NCBI GenBank assembly: GCA_945875545.1
Contig: CAMCKZ010000018.1
Span: forward strand, 1 to 43,884
DNA: 43,884 nt
Reading direction: 5' to 3'
DNA from: Polyangium aurulentum
Lineage (GTDB): Bacteria > Myxococcota_A > Polyangia > Polyangiales > Polyangiaceae
Shown: piece by piece, positions 35,543-42,995 of the stretch
Layout: every line of letters begins with the position of its first letter
Position numbering within the stretch: position 1 is the stretch's first letter
Made by a program: the position numbers and the translations under genes
The notes under the pieces: model-generated
Told to the model about the DNA's origin: nothing
Seen by the model: only the letters and a program-made list of their open reading frames with translations
The model's database searches: none

Positions 35543-35567
35543 GCGCGGTTCGACTTTATCCGCGCGT

Positions 35568-35657
35568 GGAGAGATGTCCGAGTGGCTTAAGGAGCCTGAT
35601 TCGAAATCAGGTGTACTCTTACGGGTATCAGGGGTTCGAATCCCCTTCTCTCCGCCA
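35568..35657 (+). tRNA. tRNA-Ser (anticodon CGA)
   Basis: The 90-base sequence folds as a class II tRNA. The acceptor stem is GGAGAGA with TCTCTCC, followed by discriminator G and an encoded CCA. The anticodon stem is CCTGA/TCAGG around the loop TTCGAAA (anticodon CGA, reading UCG). A long variable arm of the serine type follows, and the T-arm is GGGG-TTCGAAT-CCCC. Confidence 0.97.
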
Positions 35658-35661
35658 GTTG

Positions 35662-35715
35662 TTCCCGGCGTTCCCGGCGTTCCCGGCGTTCCCGGCGTTC
35701 CCGGCGTTCCCGGCA
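35662..35715. repeat. 9-bp tandem repeat, six copies, intergenic
   Basis: Six copies of TTCCCGGCG (the last ends in A) start four bases after the tRNA CCA end and lie between the tRNA and the 3' end of the convergent pilB-like gene. No protein is assigned to it. A weak hairpin GCTGCC/GGCAGC at 35762-35782 is the nearest terminator-like structure. Confidence 0.9.
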
Positions 35716-35781
35716 TGTGGCTCGGCCAGCGCGCCCTTCCCGCAGGCGGCGGGTACAAGGCGCTGCCCCGCGAAAAGGCAG

Positions 35782-37518
35782 CTAATCGGCCATCGTGACG
35801 CGGAGCACTTCTTCCGTTGTCGTCATGCCCTCGAGCACCTTTTTGATGCCCGCCGCGCGCAGCGTGATCATGCCCGAACGAATCGCGCCGGCCTTCAATT
35901 CGGCGGTCGAAACGCCCTGAAGAATGAGGTCGCGAATGGCATCGTTGAAGCGCATAACCTCGTAGATCGCGACGCGGCCCCGGTAACCCGTTCCGTTGCA
36001 GTTCTTGCAGCCTGCACCCTTTACGAGTTTGGCGCCGGCGATCTGTTCGTCGCTGAAACCAATGTCTTTTAGGCTCTCGGGCGCAACCACCAAGGGCTGT
36101 GCGCACTCACCGCAGATGCGGCGCGTGAGCCTTTGGGCCACGATGAGGTTCAAACTCGCGGTGATCAAAAACGGCTCGATGCCCATGTTCAACAAACGCG
36201 ACACCGTGGCCGGGGCGTCGTTGGTGTGGAGCGTGGAGAGCACCAAGTGACCGGTGAGCGCGGCCTTGATGGCGATCTCTCCGGTCTCAAAATCGCGAAC
36301 TTCTCCGACCATGATCACATCGGGATCTTGGCGCAAGAACGAACGAAGAGCCGCCGCGAAAGACAGCCCCACGTCTTCGCGAATTTGAACCTGGTTGATG
36401 CCCTGAAGGTTGTATTCTACAGGATCTTCGGCGGTGCTGATGTTGTGCCCCGGCGTGTTCATTTCCGAGAGCGCGGAGTACAGCGTCGTGGTCTTTCCCG
36501 AGCCTGTGGGGCCCGTCACAAGAACCATTCCCCAGGGCTGATGAATCGCCCACTGGAAGTCTTCGAGGGGCTTGAGATCGAAGCCAAGCTTCGTCATGTC
36601 GAGCTGGAGGTTCGACTTGTCTAGGAGACGAAGTACTGCTTTTTCGCCCCAAATCATCGGCAAGATCGACACGCGGTAGTCCATCTCGCGGTCGCCACCG
36701 AGCTTCAGCTTGATGCGTCCGTCTTGGGGCACACGCCGCTCGGCGATGTCGAGGTTGCTCATGATTTTGATGCGGCTGATGACCGCGTTCATGAGCTTCT
36801 TCGGCAGCTCCATCTCCTGCACGAGCATGCCGTCGATGCGGTACCGAACGCGCACCACGCGCTCGTACGGCTCGACGTGAATGTCGCTCACGCGCTTCTT
36901 GATGGCGTTGACGAGGAGGGCGTTGACGAGGCGCACAATCGGAGCGTCTTCCGCCTCTTTTACCGCCGGATCGTCGGAGGCATTCGCCGCCGCTGACGGA
37001 TTCGATGCGGGCGAGCTCTTGTCGAGCATCGCCATTTCAGACTCATCGAAACTCGCCATCACGTCGGCGTATTGATTGGTCGCCTTGACGCCGTAATAGC
37101 GTTCGACCGCCGCGACGATCGCGCCTTCCAGCGCCACAACGGGGTCAACGTTAAAGCCCGTTAGAAATTTGATGTCGTCAATCGCCCGCAAATCGCCTGG
37201 ATTTGCCATGGCGACGACGATTGTGGAGCCCGCTCGACTGATGGGAATCAGCCGGTGCTTCACGCAATGATCGCGCGAGATGAGCTTCAGGGTCTCGGGA
37301 TCAAACGCGTAGTCCTCGAGGCTCACGACGCGAACGCGGTATTGCTCCGCCAAGAAACGCGTCATCTCGTTCTCGGTCGTGAAACCAAGCTTCGCGAGGG
37401 TGTAGGAGAGGTCCTTTCCGGACTTCTGCGCCTGCTCTTGGGCGTTCTTGAGCTGGGCGAGAGAAATCACCCGCTCGCGCAGCAGCAACTCTCCGATACC
37501 GCTTCGATTTGTCGTCAT
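35782..37518 (-). CDS. PilB/GspE-family type IV pilus or secretion ATPase
   Basis: A 578-residue AAA-like motor ATPase. The N-terminal MshEN domain (about 1-150; GIGELLLRERVISLAQLKNA) is followed by a linker and the ATPase. That shows the Asp box/arginine region SDIHVEPYERVVRVRYRIDG, Walker A GPTGSGKTTTLYS, Walker B RQDPDVIMVGEVRD, His box LSTLHTNDA, and the zinc site CGEC...CKNC. Such ATPases drive pilus extension at the inner membrane. No other pil gene is next to it, so pilus versus type II secretion cannot be settled. The ATG at 37516-37518 is chosen to give the usual short N-terminus; the ATG at 37554 is possible. Confidence 0.93.
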   Translation of the reverse strand: MTTNRSGIGELLLRERVISLAQLKNAQEQAQKSGKDLSYTLAKLGFTTENEMTRFLAEQYRVRVVSLEDYAFDPETLKLISRDHCVKHRLIPISRAGSTIVVAMANPGDLRAIDDIKFLTGFNVDPVVALEGAIVAAVERYYGVKATNQYADVMASFDESEMAMLDKSSPASNPSAAANASDDPAVKEAEDAPIVRLVNALLVNAIKKRVSDIHVEPYERVVRVRYRIDGMLVQEMELPKKLMNAVISRIKIMSNLDIAERRVPQDGRIKLKLGGDREMDYRVSILPMIWGEKAVLRLLDKSNLQLDMTKLGFDLKPLEDFQWAIHQPWGMVLVTGPTGSGKTTTLYSALSEMNTPGHNISTAEDPVEYNLQGINQVQIREDVGLSFAAALRSFLRQDPDVIMVGEVRDFETGEIAIKAALTGHLVLSTLHTNDAPATVSRLLNMGIEPFLITASLNLIVAQRLTRRICGECAQPLVVAPESLKDIGFSDEQIAGAKLVKGAGCKNCNGTGYRGRVAIYEVMRFNDAIRDLILQGVSTAELKAGAIRSGMITLRAAGIKKVLEGMTTTEEVLRVTMAD

Positions 37519-37587
37519 GGATCCGCGTGCAGCTCGAACTAAAGACCCCGACATAGTCGGCCCGCAGCGACCGAGGGTCAAGAGTTC

Positions 37588-37615
37588 TTGCCAAACGCCC
37601 TGTGTTCGTTATAGT
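37588..37615 (+). promoter_or_regulatory. Sigma-70-type promoter of the rhodanese-MoeB gene
   Basis: TTGCCA (37588-37593) and TATAGT (37610-37615) are 16 bases apart, each matching the consensus at five of six positions. Transcription would start near 37622, about 20 bases before the ATG at 37642. Confidence 0.55.
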
Positions 37616-37641
37616 AGACACTCGTTCACCAGAGTATACCT

Positions 37642-38829
37642 ATGAGCCTCAGCTATTCCGACCTCCTCGCGCAGACCCGGGCCAGCATACGCGAACTATC
37701 TTTCGACGAACTGAAGGCTCGGCTCGATGCGAAAGAAGACTTCGTCCTCCTCGACGTTCGCGAGAAGGAGGAGTTCCGCGCGGGGTATGTGCCGGGCGCT
37801 GTCAACATTCCTCGCGGCTTTCTTGAGATGCAAATCGAAGGAAAAATACACGATCGCAGCACCAAGATCGTGACCATGTGTGCGGGCGGCGTGCGGTCGG
37901 CGCTCGCGGCGGTGACGCTCAAAAACATGGGCTACGCGAACGTCGAGTCGGCGAATCCGGGTTTCGTGCGGTGGAAAGACCTGGGCTACCCGGTCACAAC
38001 CCCGCCCCAACTTACCGAGGCCCAGCGCGATCGCTACTCGAGGCATTTGCTGTTGCCCGAGGTCGGTGAGGTTGGTCAAGCGAAGCTCCTTCAGAGCAAG
38101 GTTCTTCTGATTGGCGCCGGCGGCCTAGGCTCCCCCGCGGGCTTGTACTTGGCCGCTGCGGGCGTCGGAACCCTGGGAATTGTCGACGCCGATGTGGTCG
38201 ATGCTTCGAACCTTCAGCGCCAGATCCTCCACGCAACGAGCCGCGTCGGCATGGCCAAGGTGGAGAGCGCCGCCAAGGCCATTCAAGATTTGAATCCCGA
38301 TGTGAAGGTCGTGCAGCACAAAGAGCGCGTGACCCGAGAAAACGTTGACCGTTTGTTTTCGGCTTACGACGTAATCGTCGACGGCACCGACAACTTCCCG
38401 ACGCGCTACCTCGTCAACGACGCGAGCGTCTTCTTGGGCAAGCCCGTCGTCCACGGTTCCATTTTTCGCTTCGATGGCCAGGTCACAACCTTCATGCCGC
38501 CCAAGGCTGCCAAGACCTTCGGCCTCAAGGCGGGCCCCTGTTACCGCTGCCTCTACGCCGAGCCTCCACCTCCGCATCTTGCGCCCTCGTGCCAAGAGGC
38601 GGGCGTCCTCGGCATCCTTCCGGGCATCATTGGCGTCGTGCAAGCCACCGAGGCCATCAAGCTCCTCTTGGGCCGCGGCGAACCTTTGGTGGGCCGACTT
38701 CTGACCTACGATTCGTTGCGCATGAAGTTTCGCGAACTCAAACTACGACCCGACCCCCGATGCGCCGTCTGCAGCGAGCACGCCACGGTGACCGACTACC
38801 AGGATTACGAGGGATTTTGCTCGCTTTAG
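37642..38829 (+). CDS. MoeB/ThiF-type adenylyltransferase with N-terminal rhodanese domain
   Basis: A 395-residue fusion. Residues about 18-118 are a rhodanese domain with the active cysteine Cys80 in VTMCAGGVRSA. Residues about 125-395 are an E1-like ThiF/MoeB domain: the nucleotide loop IGAGGLGSPAG (157-167), Asp-rich IVDADVVDASNLQRQI, VDGTDNFPTRYLVND, the cysteine in PSCQEAGVLG, and the zinc pairs CYRC and CAVC. Such proteins adenylate the C-terminus of small sulfur carriers (MoaD, ThiS or CysO type) and can pass on sulfur from the rhodanese cysteine. The rhodanese is N-terminal here, unlike the C-terminal one in eukaryotic MOCS3. The pathway (molybdopterin, thiamin or cysteine) is open because no carrier gene is nearby. 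Confidence 0.92.
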   Translation: MSLSYSDLLAQTRASIRELSFDELKARLDAKEDFVLLDVREKEEFRAGYVPGAVNIPRGFLEMQIEGKIHDRSTKIVTMCAGGVRSALAAVTLKNMGYANVESANPGFVRWKDLGYPVTTPPQLTEAQRDRYSRHLLLPEVGEVGQAKLLQSKVLLIGAGGLGSPAGLYLAAAGVGTLGIVDADVVDASNLQRQILHATSRVGMAKVESAAKAIQDLNPDVKVVQHKERVTRENVDRLFSAYDVIVDGTDNFPTRYLVNDASVFLGKPVVHGSIFRFDGQVTTFMPPKAAKTFGLKAGPCYRCLYAEPPPPHLAPSCQEAGVLGILPGIIGVVQATEAIKLLLGRGEPLVGRLLTYDSLRMKFRELKLRPDPRCAVCSEHATVTDYQDYEGFCSL

Positions 38830-38834
38830 CGCGT

Positions 38835-38853
38835 AAAAAATGCGTAACGCATT
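38835..38853 (-). terminator. Intrinsic terminator after the 38912-40036 gene
   Basis: Read on the minus strand, AATGCG-TTA-CGCATT forms a 6-bp stem with a 3-base loop, followed directly by a run of six T. It lies about 60 bases after the stop codon of the minus-strand gene. The perfect 15-bp palindrome could also be read as a binding site, but the T run favours a terminator. Confidence 0.5.
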
Positions 38854-38911
38854 ACCCTTGACTCCAGGGCCAACTTGTGCATCGGCGGCGGCGCAATCCA
38901 CATGATTGAGC

Positions 38912-40036
38912 TCACGGCGGCGGTGGTGCACCCGGCCCGCCTGGGCCGCCCGGGGCTGTTGGCGCGCTGTTCGCGGGCATGCCACCGGGAGCGACCTTGC
39001 GCAGAGCGCCGAGGAGTCGCAGCCGCTGGCTCATCATGCGCAGTCGGCCAATGGGCGCTGCAGCGGTGACGACGACGGCATCGCCCGCGGTCACAACGCG
39101 CGCGTGGTCCAGCGCGTCGCCGACACCGATGGCGCGGGCCTCCAGCGAATCTCCAGCTTTTTTGATGAGTCGCTCGAAAAGTTCGCGAAGTTTTGGCACC
39201 GCCTGGGGGCTGTCGGTTTCGAGGCGAACCACGACTTGAAGGGTGTCGTTCGGGACGTCGATCGAGGCTGTGATCGCGGCGCGGGCAATGGAAAAAAGTT
39301 CCGGATGGGAATCGTTTCCGCCCTGGGCCTCGATCACCGCGGCGAAGGCTCGGCGCTGTTCTGCGGGCAGGGTCATGGCGGCGAAGGCATGGCGTGGCAC
39401 GTTGGCCTCGCCCGTTCGCCCCGCAAGACCGGGGTAAACGGCAGCGGAATGACTGGCAAAAACCGCACTCGCGAGGGTGCGCAGGTACGGCTCGCGCCCC
39501 CACAGCGCAAGTCCCGAGGCGTGCATCGCGAGGCGTGGGCCACCCGCTGCACCGACAAACGTCCACAGGCCGTCGGTCTCTTTGGGAATCGATCCGCCTT
39601 TCGCGGCGAGCTCCGTTTCGCATGCGGCTCGCCACGGGCCTGCTGAATCGAGACGGGCCGCAACGGCAAATACGCCCTCGTCGCTCGCCCCGCCGGGCAC
39701 CACAATGCCAACTTCGAGCACCGCCTGTACAGCCCCATGGGCGCAGGCCCCAAGAATGCCAGACGCCTGCTTTTCTGCTAGTGAATCTCCCTCAGCGAGC
39801 AAGTCCGCGAGGGGGCCTTTGCGTAGCGATTCGACGTCGAGCGCCGCGACCAAATAGCTGTCGTCGGGAAAGAGTTCGAGCAGTGGTCGCGCTTTTTGCG
39901 TGCGGAATACATAGAATATTCCGGCTCCAGAAATGACGGCCACGGCGGCGAGGCCGATGCCAACGCGAACGAGGCGTTTGCGCGGCAACCAGGGCGCGGA
40001 GGCAGGCGGTTCGGGAGACGCGAACGGCGGTTCCAT
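38912..40036 (-). CDS. Membrane-anchored protein of unknown function
   Basis: A 374-residue protein with a basic, Pro-rich N-terminus, one transmembrane helix (about 24-46, VRVGIGLAAVAVISGAGIFYVF) and a large outer domain. The domain begins LLELFPDDSYLVAALDVESL and has repeated patterns of a beta-rich fold (AVIEAQGGNDSHPELFSIA, LQVVVRLETDSPQAVPKL). The C-terminus is a low-complexity Gly/Pro tail (GGPGGPGAPPPP). I do not recognise the family. The open frames on the opposite strand are Arg-rich and look like shadows. It is divergent from the M20 gene. Confidence 0.7.
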   Translation of the reverse strand: MEPPFASPEPPASAPWLPRKRLVRVGIGLAAVAVISGAGIFYVFRTQKARPLLELFPDDSYLVAALDVESLRKGPLADLLAEGDSLAEKQASGILGACAHGAVQAVLEVGIVVPGGASDEGVFAVAARLDSAGPWRAACETELAAKGGSIPKETDGLWTFVGAAGGPRLAMHASGLALWGREPYLRTLASAVFASHSAAVYPGLAGRTGEANVPRHAFAAMTLPAEQRRAFAAVIEAQGGNDSHPELFSIARAAITASIDVPNDTLQVVVRLETDSPQAVPKLRELFERLIKKAGDSLEARAIGVGDALDHARVVTAGDAVVVTAAAPIGRLRMMSQRLRLLGALRKVAPGGMPANSAPTAPGGPGGPGAPPPP

Positions 40037-40124
40037 GGGGCGTACTCAGCTGAAATAGGGGGTTCTGGAAGTCTCACGCCCGCGGCGTTGCGGGGAGCTT
40101 TCACCGCAGTACCCGGGCGTACGC

Positions 40125-41354
40125 ATGGGCGGTATGGGTAACCGCATGGCCCTTGACCGCGACCTCGTTCTCGCCCTCGACGCTGCCGTTGACAAGCATG
40201 GTTCCGCGATCGACGCGCTGGCCCTCGATCTGCACGCGCACCCGGAACTTCGCTTCGAAGAGCACCACGCGGCGGGCGCGATAAGCGACCTCCTTCGCCA
40301 GTGTGCCCACGACGTGGAGCGCCCTTTCGGGGGCATGGACACCGCTTTTCGCGCGAAGGCTGGCACGGGTTCCGGCCCTCGCATTGCCATCTTGGCCGAG
40401 TACGACGCGCTGCCCGAAATTGGTCACGCGTGTGGCCACAACCTCATCGCGGCGGGCGCGGTGGGCGCATTTTTGGCGGTGGCCGAAGTTGTCGCGCGCG
40501 TCGGCGGCACCGTCGAAATTTTCGGCACGCCGGCGGAAGAAGGCGGCGGCGGCAAGATCAAACTCCTCGACGCGGGGGCCTTCGCGGGCCTCGACGCGGC
40601 CATCATGTACCACCCGTTTGATCGCGATTTGCTCGTCCACCCGACCCTCGCTTCCACGTGGTTGCGCTTCGATTTTCACGGCACCCCGAGCCACGCGGCG
40701 ATCGCTCCTCACGAGGGAAAAAGCGCCCTAACAGCGTGTATGGACACCTTCCGCCTCATCGACGGTCAGCGGGTGCACTTGCGCGATGGGGTGCGGGTTC
40801 ACGGGTACATTCTTGACGGCGGTCAGGCGGTCAACATCATCCCCGAAACGGCCGCATGTGAAATCAGTGTGCGCGCCGGCGACTCCCCGGAGCTCGAACG
40901 CGCAAAGGCCATGGTGACGCGATGCGCGCGCGCCGCAGCGATGGCCAGCGATGTTCCCGTGACGGTTAGCGAGCGCCGCGGGTACGCCGAACTGGTGAAC
41001 AACGAGACCCTCGCCAGAGTTTTCGGCACCCATCTTGAGCGCCTCGGCCGGGCCCCACGTTTTCGCGATTCGTCCGTCGGCGCGGGGAGCACCGACATGG
41101 GAAACGTGTCCCACGCGGTGCCCTCCATTCACCCGTGGATCGCGATTTGCGACGAGCAATTTACGACCTGCCACCAGCGTCCGTTTGCGGCCGCCGCAGC
41201 GTCGGAGCGGGGCCTTTGTTCCGCACGAATTGCTGCAAAAAGCCTCGCGGCAACCGCCGTGCAGTTCTTGGCCTCGCCGGCGCTTCGGGCCGAAGTACGC
41301 GCCGAATTCGAGCGGCAGAATGTGCCCCAGACTCGGCCATCACGCGACGGCTGA
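40125..41354 (+). CDS. M20-family amidohydrolase/peptidase (PM20D2/AbgB-like)
   Basis: A 409-residue metal-dependent amidohydrolase. Metal and catalytic motifs are HAHPELRFEE near 36-45, LAEYDALPEIGHACGHNLIAAG near 90-110, the general base Glu in FGTPAEEGGGG, FHGTPSHAAIAPHEGKSAL in the lid domain, and AGSTDMGNVSHAVPSIHP near the end. The Cys in HACGHN is a metal ligand in the aminoacylase/carboxypeptidase subgroup. Substrates are probably N-acyl amino acids or dipeptides. Three in-frame ATGs (40125, 40134, 40146) compete; I give the first. No signal peptide. Confidence 0.9.
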   Translation: MGGMGNRMALDRDLVLALDAAVDKHGSAIDALALDLHAHPELRFEEHHAAGAISDLLRQCAHDVERPFGGMDTAFRAKAGTGSGPRIAILAEYDALPEIGHACGHNLIAAGAVGAFLAVAEVVARVGGTVEIFGTPAEEGGGGKIKLLDAGAFAGLDAAIMYHPFDRDLLVHPTLASTWLRFDFHGTPSHAAIAPHEGKSALTACMDTFRLIDGQRVHLRDGVRVHGYILDGGQAVNIIPETAACEISVRAGDSPELERAKAMVTRCARAAAMASDVPVTVSERRGYAELVNNETLARVFGTHLERLGRAPRFRDSSVGAGSTDMGNVSHAVPSIHPWIAICDEQFTTCHQRPFAAAAASERGLCSARIAAKSLAATAVQFLASPALRAEVRAEFERQNVPQTRPSRDG

Positions 41355-41434
41355 AAAAGACGGCCTCTAGCCCTGTGATGGGGCGCGATACTTGGCCACG
41401 AGCCCCCAGGAGCGGCATGAACTTTTGAGCCCCC

Positions 41435-42601
41435 ATGCGTAGCTCGGTCCCCCTCTCCCGCCGCGTTCTCTGCTCCCTCGCTGTCGTGGTGTCCTGCGTC
41501 GCCACATCGGCAACCGTGCATAGTGCACCGATTACCAGCGCCCACCATCCGGTGACGGGGGCCGATACGAAGACGTCGGCGACGCCTAAAAAGTCCGTCA
41601 AGACCGCCGCTGCCCACCATCGCCGTGGAACCCTCGTTGCCAAGGGCCATCGGCACCACGCGAGGGCCAAAGAGAAACTTCACGCCCCGGCGGTTGCTAT
41701 CGTGGACGCCACGCCCCTGCGGTTCGCTCCGCGTGTTGTGGAGACGGCTGCTCCGCGCGTGGAGGAGAAAGTCGCGCCGCGCTTTTCGGAGACCGTCGCG
41801 CCGCGCGTTGCGGAGAAGGTCGCGCCGCACGGGGAGAAGGTCGCTCCGCTGGCTGCAATCAAAGGGAAAAAGAGCGCGCGGAAGATTGCCAAAGTCGCAC
41901 CCAAGCCGCCGTGCCTGCGCGAAGCCGTGCACTTTGAGCGCTTTGAAGAGAAGCACGCGTTCTCGCTCCTGACGTGCGAGGGGGCACCGGCACCCATGGC
42001 CATCGAGCACCTGTCGCTGATGGCCCGGCCTGGAGGTGTTCCGCTTCCGCCGGAAAGCGTCGAGGTGCTTGTCAAGCAAAAAGGGACCATGCTCGCCCAG
42101 GGGCTTAAACGCCTGGATTTGGGCCTACTTGAGCGCTTGCAAAGCGTCGTTGATAAGCTGCGTCCGAAGGGAACCGCGAGCCTCTCGGTGGTGTCCGGGT
42201 ACCGGCCCGCGAGCAAGGGAAGTCTGCACGCGGAGGGCCAGGCCCTGGATTTCAGTCTCGCCGGCGCGACAAATGTCGAGCTCGTGGACGCCTGCAAAAC
42301 CATCGAAGACACGGGCTGCGGTTTCTACCCAAACTCGTCGTTCATCCACCTCGACGTTCGCCCCAAGGGTGCGGGCCATGTGAGCTGGATCGATGCGAGC
42401 GGCCCAGGCGAGGAGTCGCGCTACATGGCGAGCTGGCCCCCATCACCAAACGACGCACGCAGGGCCAAGGCTGCCCAAGGCGGCGAGGGTGCGGAGCGCC
42501 AAGGCCGCGAGTGGCGCGAGCTGCCCGTAGACGAACGGCGCGGTATTCCGGCGTCCACGTCGACGCCGTTGCGGTCGCCCGAAGAGCCCAGCGATCGCTG
42601 A
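41435..42601 (+). CDS. Exported M15/DUF882 (MepK-like) peptidoglycan endopeptidase
   Basis: A 388-residue protein with a signal peptide (residues 1-30, ending ATVHS-A). A long basic, repeat-containing linker follows (about 35-155), with HHRR/HRHHAR patches and EKVAPR repeats, suited to binding cell wall or anionic surfaces. The catalytic domain (about 190-330) has the M15-type zinc set: His265 and Asp272 in HAEGQALDF, and His305 in FIHLDVRP, with SVVSGYRP upstream. MepK-like enzymes cut peptide cross-links in peptidoglycan. The C-terminal tail is hydrophilic. No good ribosome binding site is seen directly before the ATG at 41435. Confidence 0.88.
   Translation: MRSSVPLSRRVLCSLAVVVSCVATSATVHSAPITSAHHPVTGADTKTSATPKKSVKTAAAHHRRGTLVAKGHRHHARAKEKLHAPAVAIVDATPLRFAPRVVETAAPRVEEKVAPRFSETVAPRVAEKVAPHGEKVAPLAAIKGKKSARKIAKVAPKPPCLREAVHFERFEEKHAFSLLTCEGAPAPMAIEHLSLMARPGGVPLPPESVEVLVKQKGTMLAQGLKRLDLGLLERLQSVVDKLRPKGTASLSVVSGYRPASKGSLHAEGQALDFSLAGATNVELVDACKTIEDTGCGFYPNSSFIHLDVRPKGAGHVSWIDASGPGEESRYMASWPPSPNDARRAKAAQGGEGAERQGREWRELPVDERRGIPASTSTPLRSPEEPSDR
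41741..41857. repeat. Degenerate 21-24-bp tandem repeat, coding
   Basis: About five units built on GAGAAGGTCGCGCCGC encode the ETVAPR/EKVAPR repeats in the linker of the M15-type peptidase. The units differ from each other, so this is an older array than the perfect repeats elsewhere. Confidence 0.8.
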
Positions 42602-42727
42602 GCGGTCGCGAACGGTTGCAAACTTTTACAGCGGCGGGGCTGCGGGCGGAACGGTGTTCGAGGGTCGCGCGCTGAGGCGCTGTTCAATGCCCGCCTGGAG
42701 CTCGATAGAGGCCCTTTCGACCGCCGG

Positions 42728-42865
42728 GTGAGCTCTGCGACGGTGCCGATGCGCGACGCGTCTACGCCGCGACTGGAGGCGTTGGAGCAGCGGCGGGAGA
42801 AAACCCGCGACCTCAAGCAGGCCATGATGCAGGAACTCCTCACCGGGCGCACACGGCCGGTGTGA
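42728..42865 (+). pseudogene. hsdS: 5'-truncated end of a type I restriction specificity subunit
   Basis: In the frame that ends at the TGA at 42863-42865, the sequence reads ...LEALEQRREKTRDLKQAMMQ and then ELLTGRTRPV before the stop. This is the conserved C-terminal helix and tail of HsdS (family wording: KTRxLKQGMMQELLTGRTRLV). No target-recognition domain lies upstream; the frame instead runs into unrelated sequence at the end of the M15-type gene, so only about 45 codons remain. The exact left boundary is uncertain between about 42610 and 42730. Confidence 0.75.
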
Positions 42866-42916
42866 GTTTTCTCGCTGGGTCGGGTCAATATCATCCGTGT
42901 ATACCAATAACTTTGA

Positions 42917-42978
42917 GATTCTGCTTTACGTTTAGCGCAGCTTACCTTTACAATTAAGGCGATTCTGCCTTACGTTTA
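42917..42978 (+). promoter_or_regulatory. Promoter flanked by an 18-bp direct repeat, probable autoregulatory operators
   Basis: GATTCTGCTTTACGTTTA (42917-42934) recurs at 42961-42978 with one change, 44 bases apart start to start. Between them lies TACAAT (42949-42954), a good -10, with TTTACG (42925-42930) as -35 at 18-base spacing. The first repeat thus covers the -35 and the second the predicted start of transcription at about 42961, ending 17 bases before the ATG at 42996. The region is clearly richer in A and T than the rest of the window. Confidence 0.6.
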
Positions 42979-42995
42979 TTCCGCTGACTATTACG

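Noticed and set aside
35662-35715. CRISPR-like array
   Set aside because: Units are 9 bases, directly adjacent, with no spacers. No cas genes are present anywhere in the window.
36006-36016. One TGYANNNTRCA copy in the PilB-like gene
   Set aside because: Kept in the count, but its GC-rich centre and position in the zinc-cysteine codons make this copy probably a chance match.
38906-39646. Plus-strand 246-residue frame opposite the anchored unknown protein
   Set aside because: Arg/Gly/Trp-rich composition without motifs; the minus-strand frame has a clear membrane helix and an ordered composition.
42626-42907. Minus-strand frames over the right-hand junction
   Set aside because: They are antisense to the clear HsdS C-terminus and rich in Arg and Pro, as expected for shadow frames.
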